This document shows, piece by piece, positions 1 through 7,108 of a stretch of DNA of 64,000 bases (positions are counted from its first letter, which is position 1; each line of letters begins with the position of its first letter). The notes beneath the pieces are model-generated. The model was given only the letters and a program-made list of their open reading frames with translations, searched no databases and was not told the origin of the DNA. Both the position numbers and the translations under genes were made by a program. The DNA comes from CBDDFQ01 sp965227035 (GTDB lineage Bacteria; Pseudomonadota; Gammaproteobacteria; Burkholderiales; Burkholderiaceae_C): positions 2,790,001 to 2,854,000 of the forward strand of contig OZ245724.1 of the NCBI GenBank assembly GCA_965227035.1, read 5' to 3'.

Positions 1-342
1 GGCCGGCGCGGCGGGAGCGGCATCGGAAGAGGAAGAACTTGCCGCAGGTGCCGGCGCGGACGCGGCGGCGGGCTGCGAATCCGAAGATCCGGATGCCGAC
101 GATGCAGGCGCGGAGGAGTCCGCTGTGGGAGCCGACGCTGGAGCGCCGGGCGCTGCTGCGGGGTTTCTGAAATCGGTGACGTACCACCCCGATCCCTTCA
201 ACTGGAATCCGGCCGCCGTGACCTGTTTGGTGAAGCTGGGTTTGCCGCAATTCGGGCAAACCGTCAGCAGCGGATCCGACATCTTCTGGAGAACGTCCTT
301 GGCGAAGCCGCAGGACTCGCATTTGTAGGCGTAAATAGGCAT
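1..342 (-). CDS. FmdB-family zinc ribbon protein (3' part outside window)
   Basis: The reading frame starts at the ATG complement at 340-342 and runs off the left edge, so only the first 114 codons are present. The protein opens MPIYAYKCESCG and has a second CPNCG pair about 20 residues later, giving the four-cysteine zinc ribbon typical of the FmdB/CxxC family of putative regulatory proteins. After about residue 60 it becomes a low-complexity Ala/Ser/Pro tail, as is common in betaproteobacterial members. In relatives this gene usually precedes a DUF502 membrane protein and aspS, which would lie outside the window. The molecular role of the family is not established. Confidence 0.88.
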   Translation of the reverse strand, partial: MPIYAYKCESCGFAKDVLQKMSDPLLTVCPNCGKPSFTKQVTAAGFQLKGSGWYVTDFRNPAAAPGAPASAPTADSSAPASSASGSSDSQPAAASAPAPAASSSSSDAAPAAPA

Positions 343-518
343 GGTTCTAGGCAGAAATGGGAAGCGGACCGGTTACTCCGAGACGGATGTCCGGAGGTGC
401 AAAGCTCTCAATTATAGGCGGCGCCCCGCCCTTCAAGACGCCCGCCAGAGACCCTTGTACTCTGCGGTTATTGCGCCCGTGTGGCGCTTGAGTCTGACGT
501 CAATTGGACTGCACTAAT

Positions 519-547
519 ATGTCTGTTGTCGGCCAGAAGCGGACGTT
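519..547 (+). repeat. 29-bp imperfect palindromic repeat, copy 1
   Basis: Begins ATGTC and ends GGACGTT, with the shared core TCGGCCAGAAGCGGAC. It lies 47 bp before the zinc-ribbon membrane protein at 595 and is the leftmost copy. The outer ATGTC and GACGT arms can pair. Confidence 0.8.
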
Positions 548-594
548 AAAGAAACTCTAGTTCTGTATGCCTACCAATAGAGGATTGAGTTGCA

Positions 595-846
595 ATGAAG
601 TGTCCCTGGTGCACCCGAGACGTTGGCATTCCACCAATAGTTAACGGCACGTCGCAGTGTCCGTACTGTATGAATCGGATTATTTACGCCTTCAACGGCA
701 GGCGCGTTTTATACGGATATTGCGTTGCGGTACCGGCGGCGATTTTGCTAACGACGATTTTCCCGGGCATAGGCGCAGTGATCATCATTCTCGCGATAGC
801 AATGCCGTTGGTTTGGGCGCTGTATCTCGAACGATTTTTTTCTTGA
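595..846 (+). CDS. Small zinc-ribbon membrane protein, unknown function
   Basis: An 83-residue protein that I do not recognise as a named family. It begins MKCPWC and has a second CPYC motif near residue 22, so the N-terminal third probably forms a four-cysteine zinc ribbon. Two hydrophobic stretches follow (about residues 40-57 and 60-77), with a short basic or aromatic C-terminus, suggesting a small integral membrane protein with a cytoplasmic metal-binding head. A weak purine-rich site (AGAGGAT) precedes the ATG. It is the first gene of the repeat-spaced small-gene array and is followed 60 bp later by repeat copy 2. Function is not inferred. Confidence 0.7.
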   Translation: MKCPWCTRDVGIPPIVNGTSQCPYCMNRIIYAFNGRRVLYGYCVAVPAAILLTTIFPGIGAVIIILAIAMPLVWALYLERFFS

Positions 847-907
847 ATGTTGCGACCGAGCCGACCCCGGCGAAGTGCGTTTGGGCCTCGAAGTAGTCTC
901 CGATACG

Positions 908-936
908 ATTGCGGCTATCGGTCAGAAGCGGACATT
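908..936 (+). repeat. 29-bp imperfect palindromic repeat, copy 2
   Basis: Core CTATCGGTCAGAAGCGGACA at 915-934, differing from the common core by one base (T for C). It lies 30 bp before the ORF at 967. The left arm (ATTGCGG) is diverged. Confidence 0.85.
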
Positions 937-966
937 TTCTTAAGCTGACGTTCAATCCCCGCACAC

Positions 967-1398
967 ATGCCAATACCCGCAATTCCGAATGATTTCCCGC
1001 TGGACGCTATCGTCGGCCAGGAACTTACTCAAGTGTGCATTGGACAGGCAAACGTTGTGCTTCACTTCTACAAGTTAGCAGATGCGGCGAGCAGCACCAA
1101 AACATGGGAACCGGGCGCCTCAATTTCGATTGAGTCGGGATTCGAGTTGAAGCAAGCAGAAGCTGAAATTGAGAGCGCCAACAACGGTGAGTTGGCTCTG
1201 CGTTCTGGGACCTTGGGTCGATTGCTGGGTCAATTTGTATTCTCATCCCAACTTCTTGAACGCAATGAATTGCTAGTAAGATTTTCTAACGACTACAGCC
1301 TGCGCCTGCTTACGGACTCCTGCAAACCCGAGTCGTTCCACATCAGTCTGAACCACGATCTATTTGTTTTCACCTCAACGTCAATTCTGCCGTTCTAG
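967..1398 (+). CDS. Small hypothetical protein, GQxLTQVCIG type
   Basis: A 143-residue soluble protein with no signal peptide or membrane segment. The N-terminal third reads GQELTQVCIG, then a VVLHF strand, then ASISIES. This alternating pattern resembles a loosely described group of small bacterial proteins often found near polymorphic-toxin immunity genes, but I cannot assign a family with certainty. The C-terminus is strand-rich and hydrophobic (HDLFVFTS). It is flanked by repeat copies 2 and 3, and no convincing ribosome binding site precedes the ATG. Codon use is less GC-rich than in the core genes. An immunity-type role is only a guess. Confidence 0.72.
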   Translation: MPIPAIPNDFPLDAIVGQELTQVCIGQANVVLHFYKLADAASSTKTWEPGASISIESGFELKQAEAEIESANNGELALRSGTLGRLLGQFVFSSQLLERNELLVRFSNDYSLRLLTDSCKPESFHISLNHDLFVFTSTSILPF

Positions 1399-1474
1399 AC
1401 CTATACAGACTGAGTTTTAAGCGCGTTAAGTGTGTGTGGACGTCTGCTTAGGGTCCTTAGCAGAAATCGGTACG

Positions 1475-1503
1475 ATGTCTCCTATCGGCCAGAACCGGAC
1501 GTT
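1475..1503 (+). repeat. 29-bp imperfect palindromic repeat, copy 3
   Basis: ATGTCTC left arm, then CTATCGGCCAGAACCGGACG at 1482-1501. It lies 33 bp before the ORF at 1537 and 76 bp after the stop at 1398. Confidence 0.85.
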
Positions 1504-1536
1504 CGTTAAATAGATCAGCCACATCTACGTGGACAC

Positions 1537-1818
1537 ATGCCAAACCTCCTTTTGAATGAGATACATCACATACCAGCGCAAAAGCTAGTCACTCTTGCTG
1601 GTGAGGTGAGTAGCGGAGCAATTGAATCCGGCATGCAGGCGTTTATCTTGATCGACAGTGCCTTGTACTTATCGATTGAAGTCAAAGCCGTTGAGATGCT
1701 CGATGAATCATCCCTGAGGTTGTCTTTTGGTGACGATGATTGGATTCTCTTGCAAGACTTGGTCGTGGTCGGGACCATGATCGAAGTTAACGTTCAACGT
1801 CAAACGGCGCCGATGTGA
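1537..1818 (+). CDS. Small beta-rich hypothetical protein
   Basis: A 93-residue protein without signal or membrane segments. The segment TLAGEVSSGAIESGMQAF followed by alternating hydrophobic strands looks like a small beta-barrel of the kind seen as domain 2 of translational GTPases (G-x-V-x-S-G-x-I-x-x-G-M pattern). No GTPase domain is attached. This is a fold-level impression only. The gene is flanked by repeat copies 3 and 4, with its stop only 3 bp before copy 4. Function unknown. Confidence 0.65.
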   Translation: MPNLLLNEIHHIPAQKLVTLAGEVSSGAIESGMQAFILIDSALYLSIEVKAVEMLDESSLRLSFGDDDWILLQDLVVVGTMIEVNVQRQTAPM

Positions 1819-1821
1819 AAA

Positions 1822-1850
1822 ATGGCGGCTATCGGCCAGAAGCGGACATT
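1822..1850 (+). repeat. 29-bp imperfect palindromic repeat, copy 4
   Basis: Contains the exact consensus core CTATCGGCCAGAAGCGGACA at 1829-1848. It begins 3 bp after the stop of the preceding ORF and ends 8 bp before the next ATG, so it fills nearly the whole intergenic gap. Confidence 0.9.
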
Positions 1851-1858
1851 GAGGTGTG

Positions 1859-2200
1859 ATGCGAAACGACTGCTACGACTCGAATAAAGTGATTGGCCGC
1901 TCCGAAAAGGATGGCTGGGTGCTTGGGTACATTGGCATCCCATGGCCCGGCCCTTGGCCAAAGTTAAACGGCGACTTGTTCGTGGCAGATCCAGACGGTT
2001 GGCAGGTTGGAATCGCGTGGGAAAGTGAAGGGCCAGACATTAAACCTATCGCAGGCCCAAGTGACAGTCGTTGGGGAGTTTTCCAAGTGAGGTTCCCGCT
2101 GCGCGTACTGTCCGAAAGCGACCTGATAGCGAATTTCCACATCGTATTGCCATTGCTAAAACGAGAGCGAAGCAGGTTGTCTTCAGGCGATAGCCAATGA
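1859..2200 (+). CDS. Hypothetical protein
   Basis: About 113 residues, rich in Trp, Gly and Pro in its first half (GYIGIPWPGPWPK, DGWQVGIAWES). No signal peptide or membrane helix. The ATG at 1859 is preferred over the GTG at 1856 because GAGGTG directly precedes it. The ribosome binding site thus sits right behind repeat copy 4. The C-terminal third (LIANFHIVLPLLKRERSRL) looks helical. I do not recognise the family; size, composition and context are compatible with a single-domain immunity-like protein, but nothing proves this. Confidence 0.65.
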   Translation: MRNDCYDSNKVIGRSEKDGWVLGYIGIPWPGPWPKLNGDLFVADPDGWQVGIAWESEGPDIKPIAGPSDSRWGVFQVRFPLRVLSESDLIANFHIVLPLLKRERSRLSSGDSQ

Positions 2201-2232
2201 CCTCTTCGGCAGCGAAGCTTCCAAGGGCTACG

Positions 2233-2261
2233 ATGACCCCTATCGGCCAGAAGCGGACATC
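2233..2261 (+). repeat. 29-bp imperfect palindromic repeat, copy 5
   Basis: Exact core CTATCGGCCAGAAGCGGACA at 2240-2259. This copy lies between two convergent genes (stop at 2200 on +, stop at 2284 on -), so it cannot be a 5' element here. Confidence 0.9.
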
Positions 2262-2283
2262 AGGAAGTTGGTGCCAGGCTGAG

Positions 2284-2724
2284 TCAATCCGACCTGCGTT
2301 TGGCGAACCTCATGAATTCCGAATGGTGGTAAATCAACAGCCAGTCTTCCTTCGCCGTCCATATCCTGACGTCATCGGACGACGGATAGCAGAAGTCATC
2401 CCAATACCTCACGAAGAGATTCCAAGTGGTCTCTACCGCCAAGGCTGGTTGCCAAGAAACGTAAACCGAATCTTCCTCGGCATCCAACTGTTCGAATAGC
2501 CACTTCGATACTCTGTTGGACGAGTCGTTACCCGTCGAAATTTGGGATTCGGCGCGGAAGCCGTCTGATGCCTTGTCAGAAGCCCAGAAAGATATTGAGT
2601 CGCCCAGCACTTCCTTAGCAGCCTCGGGTGTCAGTGGATGGATAAGCGCCAAGACCTCAGGCGGAAAGGATGCGTACCGAGTGTCTGTCCAACGCCAAGC
2701 GAGAGGAAATTCCTGAAGAGTCAT
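2284..2724 (-). CDS. Hypothetical acidic protein, possibly immunity-like
   Basis: A 146-residue soluble, acidic protein that is the only minus-strand gene among the first repeats. It is rich in Trp and Asp/Glu (FPLAWRWTDTRYASFPPE, VRIWTAKEDWLLIYHHSE). The final YHHSEFMRFAKRRSD is basic. No signal or membrane segment. Overlapping plus-strand frames at 2197-2499 and 2516-2716 are lower quality and taken as shadows. The family is not recognised. Trp-rich acidic proteins of this size are common among toxin-immunity genes, which is inference from general properties only. Confidence 0.78.
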   Translation of the reverse strand: MTLQEFPLAWRWTDTRYASFPPEVLALIHPLTPEAAKEVLGDSISFWASDKASDGFRAESQISTGNDSSNRVSKWLFEQLDAEEDSVYVSWQPALAVETTWNLFVRYWDDFCYPSSDDVRIWTAKEDWLLIYHHSEFMRFAKRRSD

Positions 2725-2867
2725 GGCAGAGATGATGCTGCGTAAGCCGCGATTTGCGCAAGAACAGTGTTTTCGTGTCCATACCTATCCTCGCTGGTGT
2801 TTCGATTTATTCGCGTTTACGCCGTAGAAACTGATAAAGCTCGCGCCCGCCGCCGCGTCACATTACG

Positions 2868-2896
2868 ATGTCGTCTATCGGCCAGAAGCGGACATC
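2868..2896 (+). repeat. 29-bp imperfect palindromic repeat, copy 6
   Basis: Best-paired copy: outer arms ATGTC (2868-2872) and GACAT (2891-2895) are perfectly complementary and the central GGCC is self-complementary. Exact core CTATCGGCCAGAAGCGGACA. It lies 12 bp before the ORF at 2909. Confidence 0.92.
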
Positions 2897-2908
2897 TAAA
2901 ACAATTTT

Positions 2909-3367
2909 ATGACTGAGCCAAAATCCATTTGGGAACTCGAAGCGTGGTCACCACCCGGTCGCCCGCTGGATCAGGATTTCGGCAAATTGGTGTTAGCCCC
3001 TGAAATGTGGCGCGAGGGCATTTCTCGTGATGTGTTCATTGGGCTTAGCTATGTTCCGGACCCCATCGACTGCCAAAACCTTAAGACGGATATCCGAGAG
3101 GGCGTCGTAAGCAAAAAGGCGTTTGCCGATTTTTGCAATCTGAATGGATTGCAATGTTCGATGGATGATGAGCGTAGCGCCGCGAGTTTTTTAGAATTCG
3201 TCAATGGTCGTCCGCTTGCATGGGTCCATATCCCAGACGACGAAAATGCAAACCGAGAAGCCACTCGGATTAACAAACTTCTTGAAGGAAAAGGATTTCG
3301 CCTACTGAACGGCTTCACGGGAATGCAAGTCACATTAGCTAATCCGCTCGGACAGGATGACGCCTAA
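2909..3367 (+). CDS. Hypothetical protein
   Basis: A 152-residue soluble protein with no recognised motif. The middle has a helix-rich segment (KTDIREGVVSKKAFADFCNLNGLQCSMDDE) and the C-terminal part alternates strands and helices. Its stop codon lies inside repeat copy 7, so repeat and gene end are physically fused. No clear ribosome binding site is visible before the ATG, which is only 12 bp after repeat copy 6. Function unknown. Confidence 0.73.
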   Translation: MTEPKSIWELEAWSPPGRPLDQDFGKLVLAPEMWREGISRDVFIGLSYVPDPIDCQNLKTDIREGVVSKKAFADFCNLNGLQCSMDDERSAASFLEFVNGRPLAWVHIPDDENANREATRINKLLEGKGFRLLNGFTGMQVTLANPLGQDDA

Positions 3368-3385
3368 CGGTCAGACGCGCACATC
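3357..3385 (+). repeat. 29-bp repeat, copy 7 (diverged, overlaps a stop codon)
   Basis: CTAACGGTCAGACGCGCACA at 3364-3383 matches the core at 16 of 20 positions. The TAA of the ORF at 2909 (3365-3367) lies within it. It precedes the membrane protein at 3407 by 21 bp. Confidence 0.65.
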
Positions 3386-3406
3386 GGAAAATCACTGACA
3401 CGGCTC

Positions 3407-3784
3407 ATGAGTTTGACCATCATTTCTCTTTTGCTTCTCTCGCTGATCGCACCGATTATCGGTTTATCAGTGTTCGCGGCACGTGCAGGAAAGTCTCCAC
3501 GGTGGACAATCGCCGCTCCCAGCATGCTTGTTCTGGGCATTGTTTTATTCGTGGTATTTGCTCATCTGTACCAAATCTCGCGGTATCTGATTTTCCAACT
3601 CGCGGAGATTGCGTGCACTCCATGGGACGCACCTAATTACCGGATGGTGTGCCAAATTCTCGAATGGTTTCTACAGAATTTGGAATATTTGACGTTTGCC
3701 ATATGCATCGTCGTCTCGTTCTTTCTCGGTTTTGCGACCCCCAGAAGATGGGCTTGGCCGTTCAAAAAAGCTCAGATTCGATAG
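3407..3784 (+). CDS. Small integral membrane protein, unknown function
   Basis: A 125-residue protein with three hydrophobic segments: about residues 3-24 (TIISLLLLSLIAPIIGLSVF), 33-55 and 90-110, with a basic C-terminus (RRWAWPFKKAQIR). Two cysteines in the second loop (residues about 68 and 79) might form a disulphide if that loop is periplasmic. The gene follows diverged repeat copy 7 and ends before a 16-bp perfect palindrome at 3799. No family recognised. Confidence 0.75.
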   Translation: MSLTIISLLLLSLIAPIIGLSVFAARAGKSPRWTIAAPSMLVLGIVLFVVFAHLYQISRYLIFQLAEIACTPWDAPNYRMVCQILEWFLQNLEYLTFAICIVVSFFLGFATPRRWAWPFKKAQIR

Positions 3785-3798
3785 CGCAACCAAGGTCT

Positions 3799-3814
3799 GC
3801 TTTGGGCCCAAAGC
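3799..3814. repeat. 16-bp perfect palindrome, probable relative of the 29-bp repeat
   Basis: GCTTTGGGCCCAAAGC is perfectly self-complementary. It lies between the convergent stops at 3784 and 3839. Its flanks (GTCT before, TGCCATT after) extend the resemblance to the GTCCGCTT...AAGCGGACATT arms of the array repeat. It could act as a weak bidirectional terminator, but no T-run follows. Confidence 0.55.
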
Positions 3815-3838
3815 TGCCATTCGTAAGGCGCCACGCAA

Positions 3839-4600
3839 TCAGGTCAGATTCAATCCGCCGTCCGATAGCAGCACTTCTCCAGTAAGGTAGTCCGATGCGA
3901 CAAGCATCGCGACGGCGTGAGCAATGTCATCCGGACTTGCAGCCCGATGCATCGGAGCACGTTCGCGCCACAACGCTTGTGCGTCAGTCCATTCTGCGGT
4001 CAAGGGCGTGTCTACCAACCCGGGCGCGACCGCGTTCACACGGATGTCCGGGCCGAGTGACGCCGCAAGTAAGCGAGTCATGTGATTGAGCGCTGCTTTG
4101 CTGACTGAGTAAGGTATTGACGCGCCTTTGGGACGGACGCCAGCATGTGAGCTGATATTTACTACGCTGCCCGCTCGGCGATTCTGGGCGGCGGCGCGCA
4201 AAGCCGACTCTGCTAAAGCTACGAGATGGAAAGGCGCTACGACGTTTACCTCATAGATTTCGTGCCACACCGTGGATGTAGCGGAGGCAAAATCCTTATG
4301 CGAAATGGTTCTGCTTATGCCGGCGTTGTTGACCAGTACGTCTAGTTGGCCCCACGCTGCGACAGCCTCCCGGACAAGTCGAATCCTGTCTGATTCCACG
4401 GCAAGATCGGCTTGTACGTAGATGGCTTGCTTCATCTCAGCGGCCATTGAGCGACCTGTCTGCGCAGAACTTCGCGAATGAAGTACCACGGCATACCCCA
4501 AGTCGCTCAGCCTGCGCGCAATAGCCGCGCCGATCCCGGAAGTAGATCCCGTTACTAGCGCGACACGAAGCGTTCTATCAGTAGTCAGTTCAACATCCAT
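3839..4600 (-). CDS. SDR-family NAD(P)-dependent oxidoreductase
   Basis: A 253-residue classical short-chain dehydrogenase/reductase. Visible motifs: nucleotide-binding TGSTSGIG near residue 17, NNAG near 90, the catalytic serine in NISSHAG, and YSVSKAALN with the Tyr and Lys of the active site. The C-terminal DGG motif is also present. Length is typical. The substrate cannot be told from sequence; relatives include FabG-like ketoreductases and sugar dehydrogenases. It sits inside the accessory region, oriented against the small genes, with no partner genes. A diverged repeat lies just upstream (4716-4743). Confidence 0.93.
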   Translation of the reverse strand: MDVELTTDRTLRVALVTGSTSGIGAAIARRLSDLGYAVVLHSRSSAQTGRSMAAEMKQAIYVQADLAVESDRIRLVREAVAAWGQLDVLVNNAGISRTISHKDFASATSTVWHEIYEVNVVAPFHLVALAESALRAAAQNRRAGSVVNISSHAGVRPKGASIPYSVSKAALNHMTRLLAASLGPDIRVNAVAPGLVDTPLTAEWTDAQALWRERAPMHRAASPDDIAHAVAMLVASDYLTGEVLLSDGGLNLT

Positions 4601-4715
4601 CTGAAAAATCTCGGCCTCTTTGATACAAATTCAACTTTTGCACTGCGCATGCGCCCGCGACGACTAGCTGCTGACGCCTATAAATCGATGAAGCAGCATT
4701 TGTCTTAATGATGTC

Positions 4716-4743
4716 AACGTCGCTTTTGGCCGAACGCTGCCGT
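4716..4743 (-). repeat. Diverged relative of the 29-bp repeat
   Basis: CGCTTTTGGCCGAACGCTGC at 4721-4740 resembles the minus-orientation copy at 5536 (CGCTTCTGGCCGATAG). It lies between the lipoprotein gene stop (4790) and the SDR start (4600), both on the minus strand. Confidence 0.45.
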
Positions 4744-4789
4744 ATTAGCGCGGCCTTGCTTCACTCAGGAAACCTGCGATTGGGCCGCG

Positions 4790-5458
4790 TTAATCAAGTT
4801 CTCGAACGATGAAAAACGGAATAGAACTCGCGCGAGAAATCGGATTGCCCGGTGGATTCCAAGGACCCGACTGCATCAACTCCGTCTTCAAGCCGTTTCT
4901 GAATTGAGGGTATCGCTGAAGGAGGATGGGTAGATCGCGTTCTTTTCCGTCTTCCACAGTCATCACGCCACCGCCGATCGATGTGCTTCCAATTACGTTC
5001 TTCCCCAGAAGCGCCTTAGCGCGAAATGCGCCCAAATATTTGACCTCGCCTGGAACCACAGTGAAAGTCAATGGCGGGAGTGGGCTGTTGGCATGCACTC
5101 GGATTGCGTTGCTGTGAGCAATCTGCCACGAGGTGAACTGATGAACGCCTGCAGGCAAGCTGACGACAAACAAATGGCCCATGAGATCGGGGTAATCGCT
5201 GTCTCGGGCGATCGAGAACGCAACGCTGTCATTGGACGAATAGTGCGATCCGCCTTTAGGCACCCCGCCGTCGAGGTACACGATCGCATTGAGTACGAAA
5301 TTGGCGGCAGGTTCGTGCAATACGGAAAACGCGACGAATCCGTTCTTAGGGTCGGCTTGCAAAGACTGATTCGACGGTACCTGCGTTGCCGCGCATCCGA
5401 GCATCAGGAAACAAGCGAATGCCGCAGAGAACCAACCCCAAATTCTGATCATGAACAT
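4790..5458 (-). CDS. Putative lipoprotein, unknown function
   Basis: A 222-residue protein with a lipoprotein signal: MFMIRIW, a hydrophobic stretch, then the lipobox LMLGC with the modified cysteine near residue 22, followed by AATQVPSN. The mature part is beta-rich and predicted to face the periplasm; it includes GVPKGGSHYSS and a Gly-rich GSTSIGGG segment. I see no enzymatic motif; it resembles DUF-type lipoproteins that bind or display ligands. Met codons at 5458 and 5452 are both possible starts. Repeat copy 8 lies 78 bp upstream in the same orientation. Confidence 0.82.
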   Translation of the reverse strand: MFMIRIWGWFSAAFACFLMLGCAATQVPSNQSLQADPKNGFVAFSVLHEPAANFVLNAIVYLDGGVPKGGSHYSSNDSVAFSIARDSDYPDLMGHLFVVSLPAGVHQFTSWQIAHSNAIRVHANSPLPPLTFTVVPGEVKYLGAFRAKALLGKNVIGSTSIGGGVMTVEDGKERDLPILLQRYPQFRNGLKTELMQSGPWNPPGNPISRASSIPFFIVRELD

Positions 5459-5535
5459 GCGCCTTTAAACACCCACGTTATTGCTCTGGCGATTCCGGCT
5501 GTCCAAATTCGCAGATGCTAATTTGAGACCCCTTG

Positions 5536-5564
5536 AATGTCCGCTTCTGGCCGATAGCAGCCAT
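5536..5564 (-). repeat. 29-bp imperfect palindromic repeat, copy 8 (reverse orientation)
   Basis: On the minus strand this reads exactly CTATCGGCCAGAAGCGGACA then TT. It lies between two minus-strand genes (symporter stop 5631, lipoprotein start 5458), so orientation follows that of the neighbouring genes, as in the plus-strand copies. Confidence 0.9.
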
Positions 5565-5579
5565 CCTAGCTAAGGTTTG

Positions 5580-5599
5580 CCTGGGCCCAAAGCGGACAG
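5580..5599 (+). repeat. Diverged relative of the 29-bp repeat
   Basis: CTGGGCCCAAAGCGGACAGC shares GGGCCCAAAGC with the palindrome at 3799 and AAGCGGACA with the main repeat. It lies 16 bp from copy 8, in the gap before the symporter stop. Confidence 0.45.
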
Positions 5600-5630
5600 C
5601 CCGAGAATCCGAAACCCACCAGCTCTGGTT

Positions 5631-7073
5631 TTATTGGCCGGCCAGCTTGTGATGGCCGGCATGTGAATTACGAACCGCCTGCGGACCGAGCGATCCCAAC
5701 ACCATGCCAACGACAGCGGCGAGGACGCCAGCCAGTTGGGCCGGAAACTCCTGCCCTGCCGGCGTCATTGCGAACAGAAGCCAGGCCGCGATGCCAAGCG
5801 CAATCGAAAACAGCGCGCCTTGCGTCGTGGCGCGCTTCCAGTAAAGGCCGGACACCAGCGGCACGAACGCACCGACCAGCGTGACCTGATATGCGCCGGA
5901 AACCAGCTCGTAAATCGATGTGCCCTGCATGCGAATCGCATAAGCCAGCACGCACAGGCTGAACACCAGCGTCGTGATTCGCATGGTGCGCAGATTTTCT
6001 TTGTCGGTGCCCTTGGGGCGGAACTGGCGCCAGATGTTTTCGGTGAAGGTGACGCTAGGTGCGAGAAGGGTTGCGGATGCGGTCGATTTGATGGCGGACA
6101 GCAATGCGCCGAAGAAAAGCACCTGCATCACGAACGGCATGCGTTCGAGCACCAGCGTAGGTAGCACCTTTTGCGGATCTTCCTTCAGCAGGGTGGCAGC
6201 CTGCTCCGGCATGATGATCAAGGCGCTGGCCACGAGGAACATGGGCACGAACGCAAACAGGATGTAGCAGATGCCGCCGATGACAGGGCCGCGCACCGCC
6301 GACTTTTCGCTGTCCGCCGACATGACCCGCTGGAACACGTCCTGCTGCGGGATCGAGCCGAACATCATGGTGATAGCGGCCGCGAAGAAAAAGATGATGT
6401 CCTTGAAGCTCGGCTCGGGCAGGAACTTGAACAGGTTCCTGCTGGTCGCGAGATCGATCACCTTGTCGGCACCGCCCGCCATGTTGGCCGCGAACACTGC
6501 AATGATCGCAAGGCCCACGACCAGGATGATCATCTGGATGAAATCGGTGACCGCCACCGACCACATGCCGCCGAACAGTGTGTACGCGAGGATCGACACC
6601 ACACCGATGGTCATGCCGACGGGTATTGCTATGGCGCCGCCGGACAGCACGTTGAACACGAGTCCCAATGCGGTTACCTGCGCCGAGACCCAGCCCAGGT
6701 AGCTCAGCATGATCAGCAACGAGCAGATGACTTCGACGGCTTTGCCGTAACGCTCGCGGTAATAGTCGCTGATGGTGAGCAGCGTCATGCGGTAGAGCTT
6801 GGCCGCGAAGAAGATACCGACCAGGATCAGGCAGGTGCCTGCGCCGAACGGGTCTTCGATGACATTGTTCAGGCCACCCTCGATGAATTTGGCCGGAATG
6901 CCCAGCACCGTTTCCGAGCCGAACCAGGTCGCGAAGGTGGTCGTCACGATCATGATGAGCGGCAAATTGCGCCCGGCGATCGCGAAGTCGGTGGTGTTCT
7001 TCACCCGCCGCGCGGCGTACAGCCCAATGCCGATGGTGATCAGCAAATAAACAATGACCAGCGTCAGAAGCAC
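5631..7073 (-). CDS. Sodium:solute symporter family transporter
   Basis: A 480-residue inner-membrane protein of the SSF family, with about thirteen hydrophobic helices. The N-terminus (VIVYLLITIGIGLYAARRVKNTTDFAIAGRNLP) is the classic SSF start with the T-x-x-D-F/Y-x-x-x-x-R signature. It uses a sodium gradient to import an unidentified solute (proline, pantothenate and acetate carriers are relatives). A GTG at 7073 is chosen as start because AGAGGTGG lies at good distance upstream. It follows ubiB by about 36 bp and may be read from the same transcript. Confidence 0.93.
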   Translation of the reverse strand: MLLTLVIVYLLITIGIGLYAARRVKNTTDFAIAGRNLPLIMIVTTTFATWFGSETVLGIPAKFIEGGLNNVIEDPFGAGTCLILVGIFFAAKLYRMTLLTISDYYRERYGKAVEVICSLLIMLSYLGWVSAQVTALGLVFNVLSGGAIAIPVGMTIGVVSILAYTLFGGMWSVAVTDFIQMIILVVGLAIIAVFAANMAGGADKVIDLATSRNLFKFLPEPSFKDIIFFFAAAITMMFGSIPQQDVFQRVMSADSEKSAVRGPVIGGICYILFAFVPMFLVASALIIMPEQAATLLKEDPQKVLPTLVLERMPFVMQVLFFGALLSAIKSTASATLLAPSVTFTENIWRQFRPKGTDKENLRTMRITTLVFSLCVLAYAIRMQGTSIYELVSGAYQVTLVGAFVPLVSGLYWKRATTQGALFSIALGIAAWLLFAMTPAGQEFPAQLAGVLAAVVGMVLGSLGPQAVRNSHAGHHKLAGQ

Positions 7074-7108
7074 GTCGCCACCTCTAGATACGAAAAATTA
7101 AAAGATCG

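Noticed and set aside
2197..2499. 100-residue plus-strand ORF
   Set aside because: It lies antisense to the better gene at 2284-2724 and contains repeat copy 5.
519..3385. Repeats as integron attC sites
   Set aside because: The length is constant at 29 bp and the RYYYAAC/GTTRRRY core pair is missing; no integron integrase is present.
519..5564. Repeats as a CRISPR array
   Set aside because: Spacing is 350-635 bp and occupied by genes; no cas genes.
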